Positions 1 through 8,472 are shown, counted from the first letter of the stretch. The stretch: 13,678 nt of DNA from an uncultured Bacteroides sp. (GCA_905197435.1 CAJJYX010000076.1:1-13678); one strand, 5' to 3'. Translations and numbers: made by a program. Notes: generated from the sequence alone by a model not told the origin.

Positions 1-1047
1 AATGGTACTCCGGTGGTAGATGCTCCCAGAGGAGGAGTGTTGAATGCCCGGATTCTGTGGAGTTTTTCTGCTGCATACCGTACATTTGGAAACGAATCCT
101 ACCTGAGACTTGCCAACAGGGCGCAGCGTTATTTCATCGATACATTCATCGATAAGAAGAACGGCGGGGTATATTGGCTGGTCAATCCCGATGGGGAGGT
201 AGTGAATGACTCTAAATATACTTATGCCATGACCTATGCCATCTATGGACTGGCAGAACATTTTCTGGCGACGGGCAACGACGAAAGTCTGAAAACTGCC
301 ATTGGCTTGTATCGCATTCTGGAAGAAAAAGGGCGTGATCCGTTGTATGACGGTTATGTGGAATCGTTTACCGGAAATTGGGAGAAGTTGGACCAATATG
401 ACAACAATGCCCCTAAGACCATGAATGCCCATTTGCATGTACTGGAAGCCTACACCCTTCTATATCAGTGCTGGAAAGACGATGGTTTGAAGAAAAGGCT
501 TGAGTTTTGTGTCGACTTGTTCATGAACCGTATTTACGACCCGTTAAGGAAGCATTTCAACTTGTTCTTTGATAATGAGTGGAACAGTCTGGTCGAAATG
601 GACTCTTACGGACATGACGTTGAGGCAGGATGGTTACTTTGCGAGGCTGCCCGTACACTGGAAAATCAGGACTTGATAAAACAGACAAACCGGCTTGCAC
701 TGGATGTAACGGGGGCTTGCCTGGCTGAAGGAATGAGTGATAAAGGCTATATGATTTATGAGAGGAAAGGCACCAGAAAAGCCAAGCATGCTTCGTGGTG
801 GGGGCAGATTGAAACCATGATAGCTTGTGTCAATGCCTGGCAGATAAGCGGGGACGAAGCTTGGCTGCAATCGGCTGATACGGTCTGGACTTTTGTCAAA
901 GACCACATGATAGACAAGGAATATGGGGAATGGTATAGCGACTGTTTCGATGGAGAGCCTAAAAAGGAGGCTCCTAAAGTGAGCATGTGGCGTTGTCCGT
1001 ATCATACGGTACGCTTGGGAGTAGAAATGTATAATCGTTTAAAATAA
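1..1047 (+). CDS. AGE-family disaccharide 2-epimerase (cellobiose/mannobiose 2-epimerase-like), 5' partial
   Basis: N-acylglucosamine 2-epimerase superfamily enzyme with an (alpha/alpha)6 barrel. Characterised Bacteroidota members epimerise C2 of the reducing-end sugar of beta-1,4 disaccharides (cellobiose or mannobiose) in the cytoplasm. The frame is open to base 1, so the true start lies outside the window; about 348 residues are visible against roughly 390-410 for the family, so only some 50 N-terminal residues are missing. Counting from the GTG at base 13, family motifs are PRGGVLNARILW (5-16), NAHLHVLEAY (138-147), YGHDVEAGWLL (199-209), WWGQIETM (262-269) and WRCPYH (326-331). By family analogy His142, His201 and His331 are active-site histidines. 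The stop lies 5 bp before the GH9 start, so the two are probably co-transcribed. The family call is firm; cellobiose versus mannobiose preference cannot be told from sequence, and a monosaccharide epimerase is the less likely alternative. Confidence 0.9.
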   Translation, partial: NGTPVVDAPRGGVLNARILWSFSAAYRTFGNESYLRLANRAQRYFIDTFIDKKNGGVYWLVNPDGEVVNDSKYTYAMTYAIYGLAEHFLATGNDESLKTAIGLYRILEEKGRDPLYDGYVESFTGNWEKLDQYDNNAPKTMNAHLHVLEAYTLLYQCWKDDGLKKRLEFCVDLFMNRIYDPLRKHFNLFFDNEWNSLVEMDSYGHDVEAGWLLCEAARTLENQDLIKQTNRLALDVTGACLAEGMSDKGYMIYERKGTRKAKHASWWGQIETMIACVNAWQISGDEAWLQSADTVWTFVKDHMIDKEYGEWYSDCFDGEPKKEAPKVSMWRCPYHTVRLGVEMYNRLK

Positions 1048-1052
1048 TACGT

Positions 1053-3581
1053 ATGAAGAAATTGATAATAGGTGCGGCATCATTGATGCTTTGTGCTGGT
1101 TTGCAAGCCCAGGATTTCAAGATTAACCCGTCGGGGTATTTTGAAAACTACGGGGCCAATGTGATGGTTTTTAGTGATGTTTATCCTGAAGGGCACCAGG
1201 GAGGTGTCACTTTGGTTTTGAATGGAGACCGTAGGGCCGCAGGCGGTGATGTGCGTTTCGAGATTTCGCAGGGACAATGGCAGGGACTGCCTAAGATGAG
1301 AAAACGGGTGGTGGATGAGGCCGCCAACGAAATCCGTGTCACACAGAGTTATCCCGACTCGGCCAAGCATATGGCAGGTTTCAATCCGATGCTTTATCCG
1401 GATTTTGCTTTCAGCTATACCATTAAGGTGAAGGGGGAAAAGGACTATCTGGTATTGACTGTCGATTTGGACCAGCCGGTTCCGGAACGCTTTGCCGGGA
1501 AGCTTGGTTTCAATCTGGAGCTGGTGCCTTCTACCTTGTTGGGAAAGCCTTGGATTATGGATAACCGGACGGGTGTTTTCCCTCATCAGGCGATGGGACC
1601 GACCATGAAGCAGACTTCCAATATGGAACATATCGGTGATTTCAACCCTAATGGTAAGGCCGACTTGAACCAGTTGCTCTTGGATAGGAAGACTTATAAT
1701 CCGATGATTGCCGATGATATCGTCTCTGCCCCTCTGGCCGAAGGGAAGAAGTTTGTGCTTAACCCGCAGGATGATTTGGCTAAGATTACGATTGAGAGTG
1801 AGAAAGGAGATTTGAAGTTGTATGACGGACGGATAAACCATAATAACGGTTGGTTTGTGCTCCGTTCGGAATTTCCGGCGGGAACGAAAAGCGGTGCGGT
1901 AAAATGGATTATCCGTCCCACGGTTACGAAGGAGTGGCGTTATGCACCGGTAGTACAGACCTCCCAAGTGGGCTATCACCCCGGACAGAAGAAAGTGGCT
2001 GTCATCGAGTTGGATAAGAGGGATACCGATTTCCGGCAACCTGCCCTCTACCGCATTGCAGCCGACGGCAGGAAACTGGTGAAGCAGCAGGCTGCCAAGG
2101 ATTGGGGAGATTTCCAGCGTTATCATTATTTGCAGTTCGACTTTACGGAAGTGACGGAGGACGGGCTTTATCAGGTGATGTACGGTGATGCGGCTTCTCC
2201 GGTATTCCGCATTGCAAAGGATGTTTGGGATAAGGGGATTTGGCAGGCAGAGATAGAGTATTTTCTGCCGATGCAGATGTGCCACATGCGTATCAACGAG
2301 AAGTATCGCGTATGGCATGACTTCTGCCATCAGGACGATGCACGTATGGCTAAAACGAATATCAATCACATTGACGGATATGTACAAGGGCCTTCTACAC
2401 TCTGCAAATACCAGCCGGGAGATCTTGTTCCGGGATTGAATGTAGGCGGTTGGCACGATGCTGGCGATTATGACCTGCGGGTGGAGTCGCAGGCGAGTGA
2501 GGCTTATATCCTTGCTATGGCTTGTGAGAACTTAGGTGCCTACTGGGACGAGACTTCCATCGATTTTGAAAAGCGGATTGTGGAAATACACCAGCCTGAC
2601 GGGAAAAATGACCTGTTGCAGCAAGTAGAGAACGGAGCACTGACCGTAGTCGCCGGTTGGAAAGCTTTGGGACGCCTCTATAGAGGGATTCTATGTCCTA
2701 CCGTACGGCAGTATGCACACTTGGGAGATGCTTCAGCCCATACCGACCACGTCAGTGGAACGGCTGATGACCGTTGGGTGTTTACGGAAGATAATCCCGG
2801 ACGTGAATTGCAGGTAGCTGCTTGGCTGGCAGGCATTTCACGCGTCTTGAAGGGACACAACGATGCTCTGGCGGCAGATTGTCTGGAAATAGCCCGTGAG
2901 TTGTTCAGGATTACCCGTTGTGACAACAATTGGATACTGGGTGTGAAAGTACATGCTGCTGTGGAGCTTTATCTGGCAACAAAAGAGGCCGGGTACCGCG
3001 ATTTCGTTTTGCAGCAACAAGACTTTATCTGCAAGAATATCCGTCAGACGGGCTGGTTTATCGGACGTTTCGACCGGGCTGTGGGCAATGCCCGTTTCAG
3101 CAAGGCCATCCGCAAGGCACTGCCGGAGTTGCAGGCTATGTATCAGGAATATAGCAGTAAGACTCCGTATGGGGTGCCGCATGACAGAGGCAACCGCTCT
3201 TCCGGCTCATGGGAACCTCAGCATTTGGGTTACAACTACTGTTACCTGCACGCCGCTTATCCTGACTTGTTTGCACCGGACTATATCTTCAATGCCGTTC
3301 AGTATCTGCTTGGCATGCATCCGGGGCGCAATCAGGCAGCGTTTGTGACGGGGGTGGGCGCTGAAACGATGAAAGCTGCATACGGTGTGAACCGTGCCGA
3401 TTGGTCTTATATCCCCGGTGGGGTTTCTCCGGGTACAAACCTGATTCGTCCCGACTTGCCCGAACTGCTTCATTTCCCATACTTGTGGCAGGAAGGTGAG
3501 TATTGCTTGGGCGGACATGCTACGTGGTTTATGTATATGGTATTGGCATCCCAGAAAATATTGAATGGCAATGAACGGTAA
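1053..3581 (+). CDS. Secreted glycoside hydrolase family 9 protein (beta-1,4-glucanase/glucosidase type)
   Basis: 842-residue GH9 enzyme, an inverting six-hairpin glycosidase family acting mainly on beta-1,4-glucosidic bonds. A signal peptide is visible (KK, hydrophobic core, Ala-Gln near residue 20). Residues about 22-296 are a beta-rich N-terminal region I cannot assign. From about 297 there is the Ig-like module that precedes many GH9 catalytic domains, with the motif QTSQVGYHP (302-310). The catalytic (alpha/alpha)6 domain runs from about 390 to the end. It contains GGWHDAGDYD; Asp469 and Asp472 match the family's base/nucleophile-positioning aspartates. Near the C-terminus, WQEGEYCLGGHATWF supplies Glu814 and Glu816 as candidates for the general acid. 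The protein is longer than a minimal GH9 because of the extra N-terminal region. It sits 5 bp after the epimerase and its last 17 bases overlap the next gene. Endo- versus exo-action cannot be decided here. Confidence 0.88.
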   Translation: MKKLIIGAASLMLCAGLQAQDFKINPSGYFENYGANVMVFSDVYPEGHQGGVTLVLNGDRRAAGGDVRFEISQGQWQGLPKMRKRVVDEAANEIRVTQSYPDSAKHMAGFNPMLYPDFAFSYTIKVKGEKDYLVLTVDLDQPVPERFAGKLGFNLELVPSTLLGKPWIMDNRTGVFPHQAMGPTMKQTSNMEHIGDFNPNGKADLNQLLLDRKTYNPMIADDIVSAPLAEGKKFVLNPQDDLAKITIESEKGDLKLYDGRINHNNGWFVLRSEFPAGTKSGAVKWIIRPTVTKEWRYAPVVQTSQVGYHPGQKKVAVIELDKRDTDFRQPALYRIAADGRKLVKQQAAKDWGDFQRYHYLQFDFTEVTEDGLYQVMYGDAASPVFRIAKDVWDKGIWQAEIEYFLPMQMCHMRINEKYRVWHDFCHQDDARMAKTNINHIDGYVQGPSTLCKYQPGDLVPGLNVGGWHDAGDYDLRVESQASEAYILAMACENLGAYWDETSIDFEKRIVEIHQPDGKNDLLQQVENGALTVVAGWKALGRLYRGILCPTVRQYAHLGDASAHTDHVSGTADDRWVFTEDNPGRELQVAAWLAGISRVLKGHNDALAADCLEIARELFRITRCDNNWILGVKVHAAVELYLATKEAGYRDFVLQQQDFICKNIRQTGWFIGRFDRAVGNARFSKAIRKALPELQAMYQEYSSKTPYGVPHDRGNRSSGSWEPQHLGYNYCYLHAAYPDLFAPDYIFNAVQYLLGMHPGRNQAAFVTGVGAETMKAAYGVNRADWSYIPGGVSPGTNLIRPDLPELLHFPYLWQEGEYCLGGHATWFMYMVLASQKILNGNER

Positions 3582-5460
3582 AATAAAGGTCGATAAGTTT
3601 GTAATTGTAGCTATTCTGCTCTGCATGGTTTGCAATAGAACCATGCAGGCGAAGGCTTACGACAGTTTCAAGGTATCTGTTTATGCCCGTGCCTATGAGG
3701 TGGATAAAATGAAGGATATCCATTGGCTGGATTCTACCTGGAACGTGATTTCACAACAGTTGGAAGTGGACAAGATTTATCTGGAGACACACCGGGATTT
3801 GCTGATTGTGGATGATGCCACTCTGGAGCAGGCGAAGAGATTCTTTCATGAACGGGGGGTAGAGACTGCCGGCGGCATTACCTATACCATCAACGAGGCA
3901 AACAGCTTCGAGACATTCTGCTATTCCAATCCCGAACACCGCAAGATGGTGCAGAAGATTGCGGAACACACGGCGAAACACTTTGATGAGTTTATTTTGG
4001 ATGATTTCTTCTTCACCAGTTGCAAGTCCGACATAGAGATAAAGGCAAAAGGTGCGCAGAGCTGGACGGACTACCGCTTGAAGCTGATGACCGAAGCCGG
4101 TCGCGACCTTGTGCTGAAGCCTGCCAAAAAAGTGAATCCTCGTGTGAAGGTGATTATCAAATATCCCAACTGGTATGACCATTTCCAAGGCTTGGGATTT
4201 AATCTGGAAGAAGGCCCCCAACTCTTTGACGGTGTATGGACCGGTACTGAAACAAGGGACCCGGCAGGTGACCAGCATTTGCAGAACTATCTGAGTTATA
4301 ACATAATCCGTTATTTCGACAATCTGCGCCCGGGTTATAACGGTGGAGGATGGGTGGATGCCGGCGGGTTGAACATGGGCATGGACCGATATGCCGAACA
4401 GCTTCATCTGACTATGCTTGCCAAGGCTCCTGAGATTATCCTTTTTGCCTATCACCAGCTTTTGGGCGTGAAGCTGTCTCCTAAACAGCGTACCCCTTGG
4501 CAGGGAATGGGGACCAGTTTCAGCTATGATGAGGTGGCTGCTCCCATCCGGTTGAAAGACGGTTCTTCGGTGGAACCTGCCACGATGGCACGTATAGCCG
4601 GTGTTGTGCTGAAACAGACGGATAAGCTGATTCGTAAACTGGGGAATCCGGTGGGTATAAAATCCTACAAACCTTTTCATGCCTCCGGTGATGATTTTCT
4701 GCAAAACTATTTGGGAATGATAGGTTTGCCAATGGATATGCATCCTGTTTTTCCGGAAGACCGGCAAGTTGTTCTGCTGACAGCGCAAGCTGCGCAAGAT
4801 ACGGAAATTGTGGCTAAAATCAAGAGGCAGTTGCAAAGCGGGCGTGATGTGGTGGTGACAAGCAGTTTACTGACAGCTATCCCCGAGAAGCTTGCAGAAA
4901 TAGCCGAGCTGCGTTGCACAGATTTGAAAGCCCTTGTCAATGATTTCGGTCGCTACGGGCAGTCCGGACGTGATCTCTTGATTCCGCAGGTGCGGTATTA
5001 TACGAATGATGCTTGGGAAATGGTCAGTGCCGGTCGTCCGCTGACGGGTGGAGTGTCAGGATATCCTATCCTGTTGAGAGCCCCGTATGCTACCGGTAAT
5101 CTGTATGTCCTTACCATTCCCGACGATATGGGCAATCTGTATGATTTTCCGGCCGGTGCCTTGAATGAGATTCGCCGTATTATGAGTAAGGACGTGGGAG
5201 TTTATTTGGAGGCTCCCTCCAAAGTCGGTTTATTTGTATATGATAATAACACGCTGGTGGTAGAGAACTTCAATAATGAACCGGTAGAGGTGCGTATAGT
5301 GACCACAGATAAGGTGATGAAGCTGGAAAACTTGGAGGATGGGACTGTTTTGAACCCTCTTCCTGCCGAACCGGTACAGACCAGGCGTCCGGTTACGCCT
5401 AAGAATTCTTTCCGTTTATTACTGTTGCCCCATTCGTACAAGGCTTTTCAATATAAGTAA
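3565..5460 (+). CDS. Secreted protein of unknown family, putative TIM-barrel glycoside hydrolase-like
   Basis: I do not recognise this 631-residue protein. Residues 10-29 form a hydrophobic export signal (FVIVAILLCMVC), so it is probably periplasmic or surface exposed. The first 300 residues read as alternating strands and helices of a barrel. Acidic or aromatic strand ends typical of sugar-active barrels include FILDDFFF (143-150, Asp146/Asp147), KYPNWYDHF (199-207), GVWTGTETRD (223-232, Glu229) and GGWVDAGG (261-268). Residues about 390-520 resemble a glutamine-amidotransferase-like or Rossmann accessory region, and the end (about 540-631) is strand-rich, like the C-terminal beta-sandwich of many glycosidases. 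The start overlaps the GH9 gene by 17 bp; ATG at 3571 is an alternative, as no Shine-Dalgarno site decides it. Context (epimerase, GH9) suggests action on a beta-1,4-linked glycan. Catalytic activity is inference. Confidence 0.72.
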   Translation: MAMNGKIKVDKFVIVAILLCMVCNRTMQAKAYDSFKVSVYARAYEVDKMKDIHWLDSTWNVISQQLEVDKIYLETHRDLLIVDDATLEQAKRFFHERGVETAGGITYTINEANSFETFCYSNPEHRKMVQKIAEHTAKHFDEFILDDFFFTSCKSDIEIKAKGAQSWTDYRLKLMTEAGRDLVLKPAKKVNPRVKVIIKYPNWYDHFQGLGFNLEEGPQLFDGVWTGTETRDPAGDQHLQNYLSYNIIRYFDNLRPGYNGGGWVDAGGLNMGMDRYAEQLHLTMLAKAPEIILFAYHQLLGVKLSPKQRTPWQGMGTSFSYDEVAAPIRLKDGSSVEPATMARIAGVVLKQTDKLIRKLGNPVGIKSYKPFHASGDDFLQNYLGMIGLPMDMHPVFPEDRQVVLLTAQAAQDTEIVAKIKRQLQSGRDVVVTSSLLTAIPEKLAEIAELRCTDLKALVNDFGRYGQSGRDLLIPQVRYYTNDAWEMVSAGRPLTGGVSGYPILLRAPYATGNLYVLTIPDDMGNLYDFPAGALNEIRRIMSKDVGVYLEAPSKVGLFVYDNNTLVVENFNNEPVEVRIVTTDKVMKLENLEDGTVLNPLPAEPVQTRRPVTPKNSFRLLLLPHSYKAFQYK

Positions 5461-5497
5461 TGGGTAGAAAGATTACCAGGTGACTGTTTGAGAGAGT

Positions 5498-5531
5498 AAG
5501 GAGGTTGGTTTCACTGTAAACGGACCTCCTT
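5498..5531. terminator. Hairpin between convergent genes, probable bidirectional terminator
   Basis: Arms AAGGAGGT (5498-5505) and ACCTCCTT (5524-5531) are perfectly complementary. An inner GTTT/AAAC pair (5508-5511 with 5518-5521) extends the stem across a 2x2 internal loop to a 6-base loop. It lies between the stop of the plus-strand glycan gene (5460) and the stop of znuC (5535), where one hairpin can serve both. No long T-run follows on either side, so efficiency is uncertain. Confidence 0.55.
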
Positions 5532-5534
5532 CAC

Positions 5535-6326
5535 TTATTCATGGGAATGCTTGTGCTCCCCCAATATCCTGTGCGGCAGCGTGCCGTGTCCCAGCAGCTC
5601 TATCGGGCAGTTGAAGTTCCGTTCCAGCCATTCTTCCGTGACATCGGTATCGGGATGGTAATCCAGTGTTTCGTTGACGCAGGCGATGGACTTGACTTGC
5701 TGCAGCACTGTGCCGATGTCATGGCTGACGAGGATGATGGCGCATTCTTCATTGATTTCTGCCAGCAGTTTGTAGAGGCGGGCTTCAAAGCGCTTGTCGA
5801 TGTACGTGCTGGGCTCATCGAGAATCACGACCTGCGGGTCGGAGATGATGGCACGACCCAGAAGGGCACGTTGCAACTGTCCGCCGCTCAGGGCGCCGAT
5901 GGCACGCTGTTCCATGCCTTCCAGCCCCATGCGGGCTATTACGGCGGAGGCTTTTTCGCGGTGCTGGGCGGTGAAACGTGAAGCCAGCGGTTTCTTGCTG
6001 CTGAGCCCTGAAAGGATGACTTCCTCGACTGTGATGGGGAACTTCCGGTCGATGCTGCTGTACTGGGGCAGATAGCCCATCGTGAGCGGGGGGATGGAGG
6101 AAGATTGGGGGAAGGACCCTTGCCCGGTATGATAGAGTATCTCTCCGGCTGTGGGCTTCAGCACTCCCAGGATACATTTGATAAGTGTGGTCTTTCCTCC
6201 GCCATTGGGACCGATGATACCCAGGAAATCACGTTCGTAGACGGTCAGGTTTACATCGTGCAACACTGTCCGGTTATCATATCCGGCGCTGAGGTTCTTT
6301 ATCTCTATAATGGGGGATGCAGGCAT
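5535..6326 (-). CDS. znuC: Zinc/manganese-type metal ABC transporter, ATP-binding protein
   Basis: 263-residue ABC ATPase that would power metal import with a membrane permease and the ZnuA-like binding protein encoded just upstream. All nucleotide-binding motifs are intact: Walker A GPNGGGKT (39-46), Q-loop Gln88, signature LSGGQLQ (146-152), Walker B VVILDE (166-171) and H-loop His202 in LVSHD. Length is normal for ZnuC/MntB/TroB ATPases. The C-terminus is histidine-rich (HKHSHE), as in some zinc-linked members. It starts 34 bp after znuA and ends four bases from the hairpin stem, so it is probably the last gene of its unit. No permease gene (znuB) lies next to it, which is unusual. Zinc rather than manganese is inferred from the histidine-rich partner. 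Confidence 0.88.
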   Translation of the reverse strand: MPASPIIEIKNLSAGYDNRTVLHDVNLTVYERDFLGIIGPNGGGKTTLIKCILGVLKPTAGEILYHTGQGSFPQSSSIPPLTMGYLPQYSSIDRKFPITVEEVILSGLSSKKPLASRFTAQHREKASAVIARMGLEGMEQRAIGALSGGQLQRALLGRAIISDPQVVILDEPSTYIDKRFEARLYKLLAEINEECAIILVSHDIGTVLQQVKSIACVNETLDYHPDTDVTEEWLERNFNCPIELLGHGTLPHRILGEHKHSHE

Positions 6327-6360
6327 AACTTCTTCTTCGTTAAATGGGCAGAATCATCGT

Positions 6361-7266
6361 TTACTCTTTTACAAGTGCTCTGGCGGTATTCATCATCTCC
6401 TCCTCCCAGTCATAAGAGAGGGGATTGATGCTTACTACACGGGTTCCGGTCTGTTGGGCGATAAGGTCGGCATTGCGGCGGTCGAATTCCGGTTGCACAA
6501 AGATGATGCGTACCTTCTCTTTCTTGCAAGAGTTTATCAAATCTCTCAGATGGGCGGGAGAAGGTTCCTTCCCACCGGCTTCGATGGGAATCTGGTGCAG
6601 GCTGTAGTCGCGGGCAAAGTATGAAAGTGCCGGATGATAAATCATAAAGGCACGGTCGGCATTCTGGCCTGAAAGCATCTGGCAGATGAGGCTGTCCGTA
6701 TGCTCTATCTTCTGTATGAGTGCGTTGTAGCGTTCCATATAAGCACTTTCATTGGCTTTGTCTATGGTGCAGAGTGCATTCAGGATATTTCTGGCAATGA
6801 TTTGGGCATTGATGGTGGAGTTCCAGATATGCGGTTCCACACCGCCGGTGTGTACATGGGTTTCGTGGGCATGCCCGTCTTCGTGATGATGTGTATGGGT
6901 ATCGTCCAGGATGAGCTCTACATTTTTGGACATATCGAAGAATTGCAGGTGGGGAGCATTGTCCGTCAGCTTTTCCGTCCAGGTCTGTTCAAAGCCGATG
7001 TAACCGATGCGGAAATAGGCCTTGCTTTGGGCAAGGTCGATGAGCTGCTGGGGGGTGGGGTCATAGGTTTCCGGACTTGAACCTTTGGGTACCATGCTGA
7101 CGACGGTGAACTCATCGCCGGCAATGGCTTCGGTGAAATACCGCAACGGTTCGATGGTGACGGTAATCACGGGTTTATCGTCATCTTTTTTGTGCTGCTG
7201 GCCTCCTTGCTTGCATGAGGAGAGCAAGGCGGCTATGATAAAGAGTAAAAAACAAGTCTTTTTCAT
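6361..7266 (-). CDS. znuA: Zinc-binding lipoprotein of a metal ABC transporter
   Basis: 301-residue cluster A-I (TroA/ZnuA) substrate-binding protein that captures Zn2+ for import. The N-terminus is a lipoprotein signal with lipobox LSSC (15-18), so Cys18 is expected to be lipidated. Family motifs: PKGSSPETYDPTPQQ (60-74), EPHIWNS (144-150) with ligand His146, and YHPALSYFARD (210-220) with ligand His211. The flexible histidine-rich loop of zinc-specific members is at 123-139 (THTHHH...HAHETHVH). The usual first ligand His in the SPHTYEP-type motif is Glu66 here; I believe this is common in Bacteroidota homologues, but it changes the metal site. The start is 23 bp after the mnmD stop, so expression is probably coupled to the upstream housekeeping genes. 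Confidence 0.9.
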   Translation of the reverse strand: MKKTCFLLFIIAALLSSCKQGGQQHKKDDDKPVITVTIEPLRYFTEAIAGDEFTVVSMVPKGSSPETYDPTPQQLIDLAQSKAYFRIGYIGFEQTWTEKLTDNAPHLQFFDMSKNVELILDDTHTHHHEDGHAHETHVHTGGVEPHIWNSTINAQIIARNILNALCTIDKANESAYMERYNALIQKIEHTDSLICQMLSGQNADRAFMIYHPALSYFARDYSLHQIPIEAGGKEPSPAHLRDLINSCKKEKVRIIFVQPEFDRRNADLIAQQTGTRVVSINPLSYDWEEEMMNTARALVKE

Positions 7267-7289
7267 TTATTGTATTATTATTTATGTGG

Positions 7290-7967
7290 TTAGTAGTTAA
7301 CTACTTCTTTTCTTGCTCTGAGTATCTCCCGTTTTCCTCCGGGAGGGCCCGGAAGACGCTCTACCTTGAATCCTACGGCTTGCAGCATGCGGCGTACTGC
7401 ACCTTTGGCGCAGTAGGTGGTCAACACGCCGTTTGTGTCCATGGCGGCATGGAGATTCCGGAAGACTTCTTCCTCCCACATTCCCGGTTGCTTTTCGGGT
7501 GCAAAGGCATCGAAATAGACAACGTCGAACGGGGATTTATTAATCATTAACAAGCTGTCACTGCTTATTGTTTCGACATCTGCCCGCACTTTTTTCAGTG
7601 TGAAATAAGGAGTTACGGTTACATTTTCTTCCCATGCAGCCCGGTGCAGCTTCTCGAACAGAGGGTTGCCGCTGTATTTCAGCGCATCCACCTCCGGCCA
7701 TGCAAGCGGATAAAGCTCGATGCCGGTATAGTGTACGTGCCGCTTCTCCTTTTCGGCAGTTTCCAGTGTAAGCAGGGCATTCAGTCCGGTGCCAAAACCA
7801 ATTTCGAGGATATGCGGATGGGCAGCAGCAGATGCTTTCAGTCCCATGTCGACGAAGATGTGCTGTGACTCTGTACGTGCTCCCTTTACCGAATGATAAT
7901 GTTCATTCAGTTCCGGTACAAACAGTGTGGCACTTCCGTCTTCCGTCTTTTCTATGATTCGTTGCAT
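7290..7967 (-). CDS. mnmD: tRNA (5-methylaminomethyl-2-thiouridine)(34)-methyltransferase, stand-alone MnmD type
   Basis: 225-residue SAM-dependent methyltransferase equal to the N-terminal half of MnmC. It completes the mnm5 group on the wobble uridine of some tRNAs in the cytoplasm. Visible motifs: the YHS..GA..ES segment (24-34) typical of the family, the SAM-binding loop LEIGFGTGLNA (54-64), the acidic strand end IEL (83-85) and FDAFAPEKQPGMW (152-164). The FAD-dependent oxidase half of MnmC is absent, as in other stand-alone MnmD proteins, and the length fits that form. It lies 25 bp after the DedA-like gene and 23 bp before znuA, all on the same strand. I know of no functional link to zinc import; the grouping is probably transcriptional only. 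Confidence 0.88.
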   Translation of the reverse strand: MQRIIEKTEDGSATLFVPELNEHYHSVKGARTESQHIFVDMGLKASAAAHPHILEIGFGTGLNALLTLETAEKEKRHVHYTGIELYPLAWPEVDALKYSGNPLFEKLHRAAWEENVTVTPYFTLKKVRADVETISSDSLLMINKSPFDVVYFDAFAPEKQPGMWEEEVFRNLHAAMDTNGVLTTYCAKGAVRRMLQAVGFKVERLPGPPGGKREILRARKEVVNY

Positions 7968-7992
7968 ATCTTCTGTTTTTGTTGAATGTAAT

Positions 7993-8472
7993 TCAATAAT
8001 TCATCATCGAAATGGCTCCTTGCAGTGCCCACAGCATAGCTATGTACCGCACCAGCTTTCCTGCAAACATGGAAGTGGTGGTCAGCATCAGATTGCTGCG
8101 CATGAAACCCAGCGCAATGGCTATTGCCTCTCCCACAAAAGGCAGAAAGGCGAAGAAAGCCATCAGTGCCCCTTTCCCTTGGAGGAAATGCTGCATCCGT
8201 TCTATCTTTTCCCTTTTCACCTTGAAATATTTCTCAATCCAGTCTATCCGTCCCAGACGTCCCATGTAGTAGCACGTCATGCCTCCCAGCGTATTTCCCA
8301 ATGTGGCGGAGAGTACGCACAGTGCCGGGCTCAGCCCGACCTTGACCAGCGCTACCATCACTATCTCGGAACTGAACGGGATGATGCTCCCTGCCAGCAG
8401 GGCAGAGATGAACAGGCCGACATATCCCCAGTCAATCAGCAGCTGTACGAGTGTATCTACAAAAGCGTCCAT
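7993..8472 (-). CDS. DedA/YqaA-family small integral membrane protein
   Basis: About 159 residues with the DedA/VTT (SNARE-associated) signature; larger family members are linked to lipid flipping and membrane homeostasis, while the YqaA branch is poorly characterised. Seen are a re-entrant-type segment GYVGLFISALLAGSIIPFSSEIVMVAL, the motif GNTLGGMTCYYMGR, a charged amphipathic stretch (KVKREKIERMQHF), then FAFLPFVGEAIAIALGFMR and a final membrane helix. I chose the ATG at 8472, not the longer frame from 8514, because AGGA lies 8 bases upstream (8481-8484) and the added 14 residues are not family-like. The start overlaps the end of the upstream membrane-protein gene by 16 bp, indicating translational coupling. 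Confidence 0.82.
   Translation of the reverse strand: MDAFVDTLVQLLIDWGYVGLFISALLAGSIIPFSSEIVMVALVKVGLSPALCVLSATLGNTLGGMTCYYMGRLGRIDWIEKYFKVKREKIERMQHFLQGKGALMAFFAFLPFVGEAIAIALGFMRSNLMLTTTSMFAGKLVRYIAMLWALQGAISMMNY

Noticed and set aside
1080..2456. Long minus-strand open frame of 458 codons opposite the GH9 gene
   Set aside because: It lies wholly within a well-supported GH9 coding region, has no recognisable motif and a composition typical of an antisense shadow.
3751..4836. Long minus-strand open frame of 361 codons opposite the unassigned secreted protein
   Set aside because: Same reason: no motifs, and the plus-strand frame has an export signal, correct operon spacing and barrel-like structure.
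7290..8472. Possible functional system linking mnmD, the DedA-like protein and zinc import
   Set aside because: Close spacing shows co-transcription only; each protein has an independent housekeeping or transport role and I know of no mechanism joining them.
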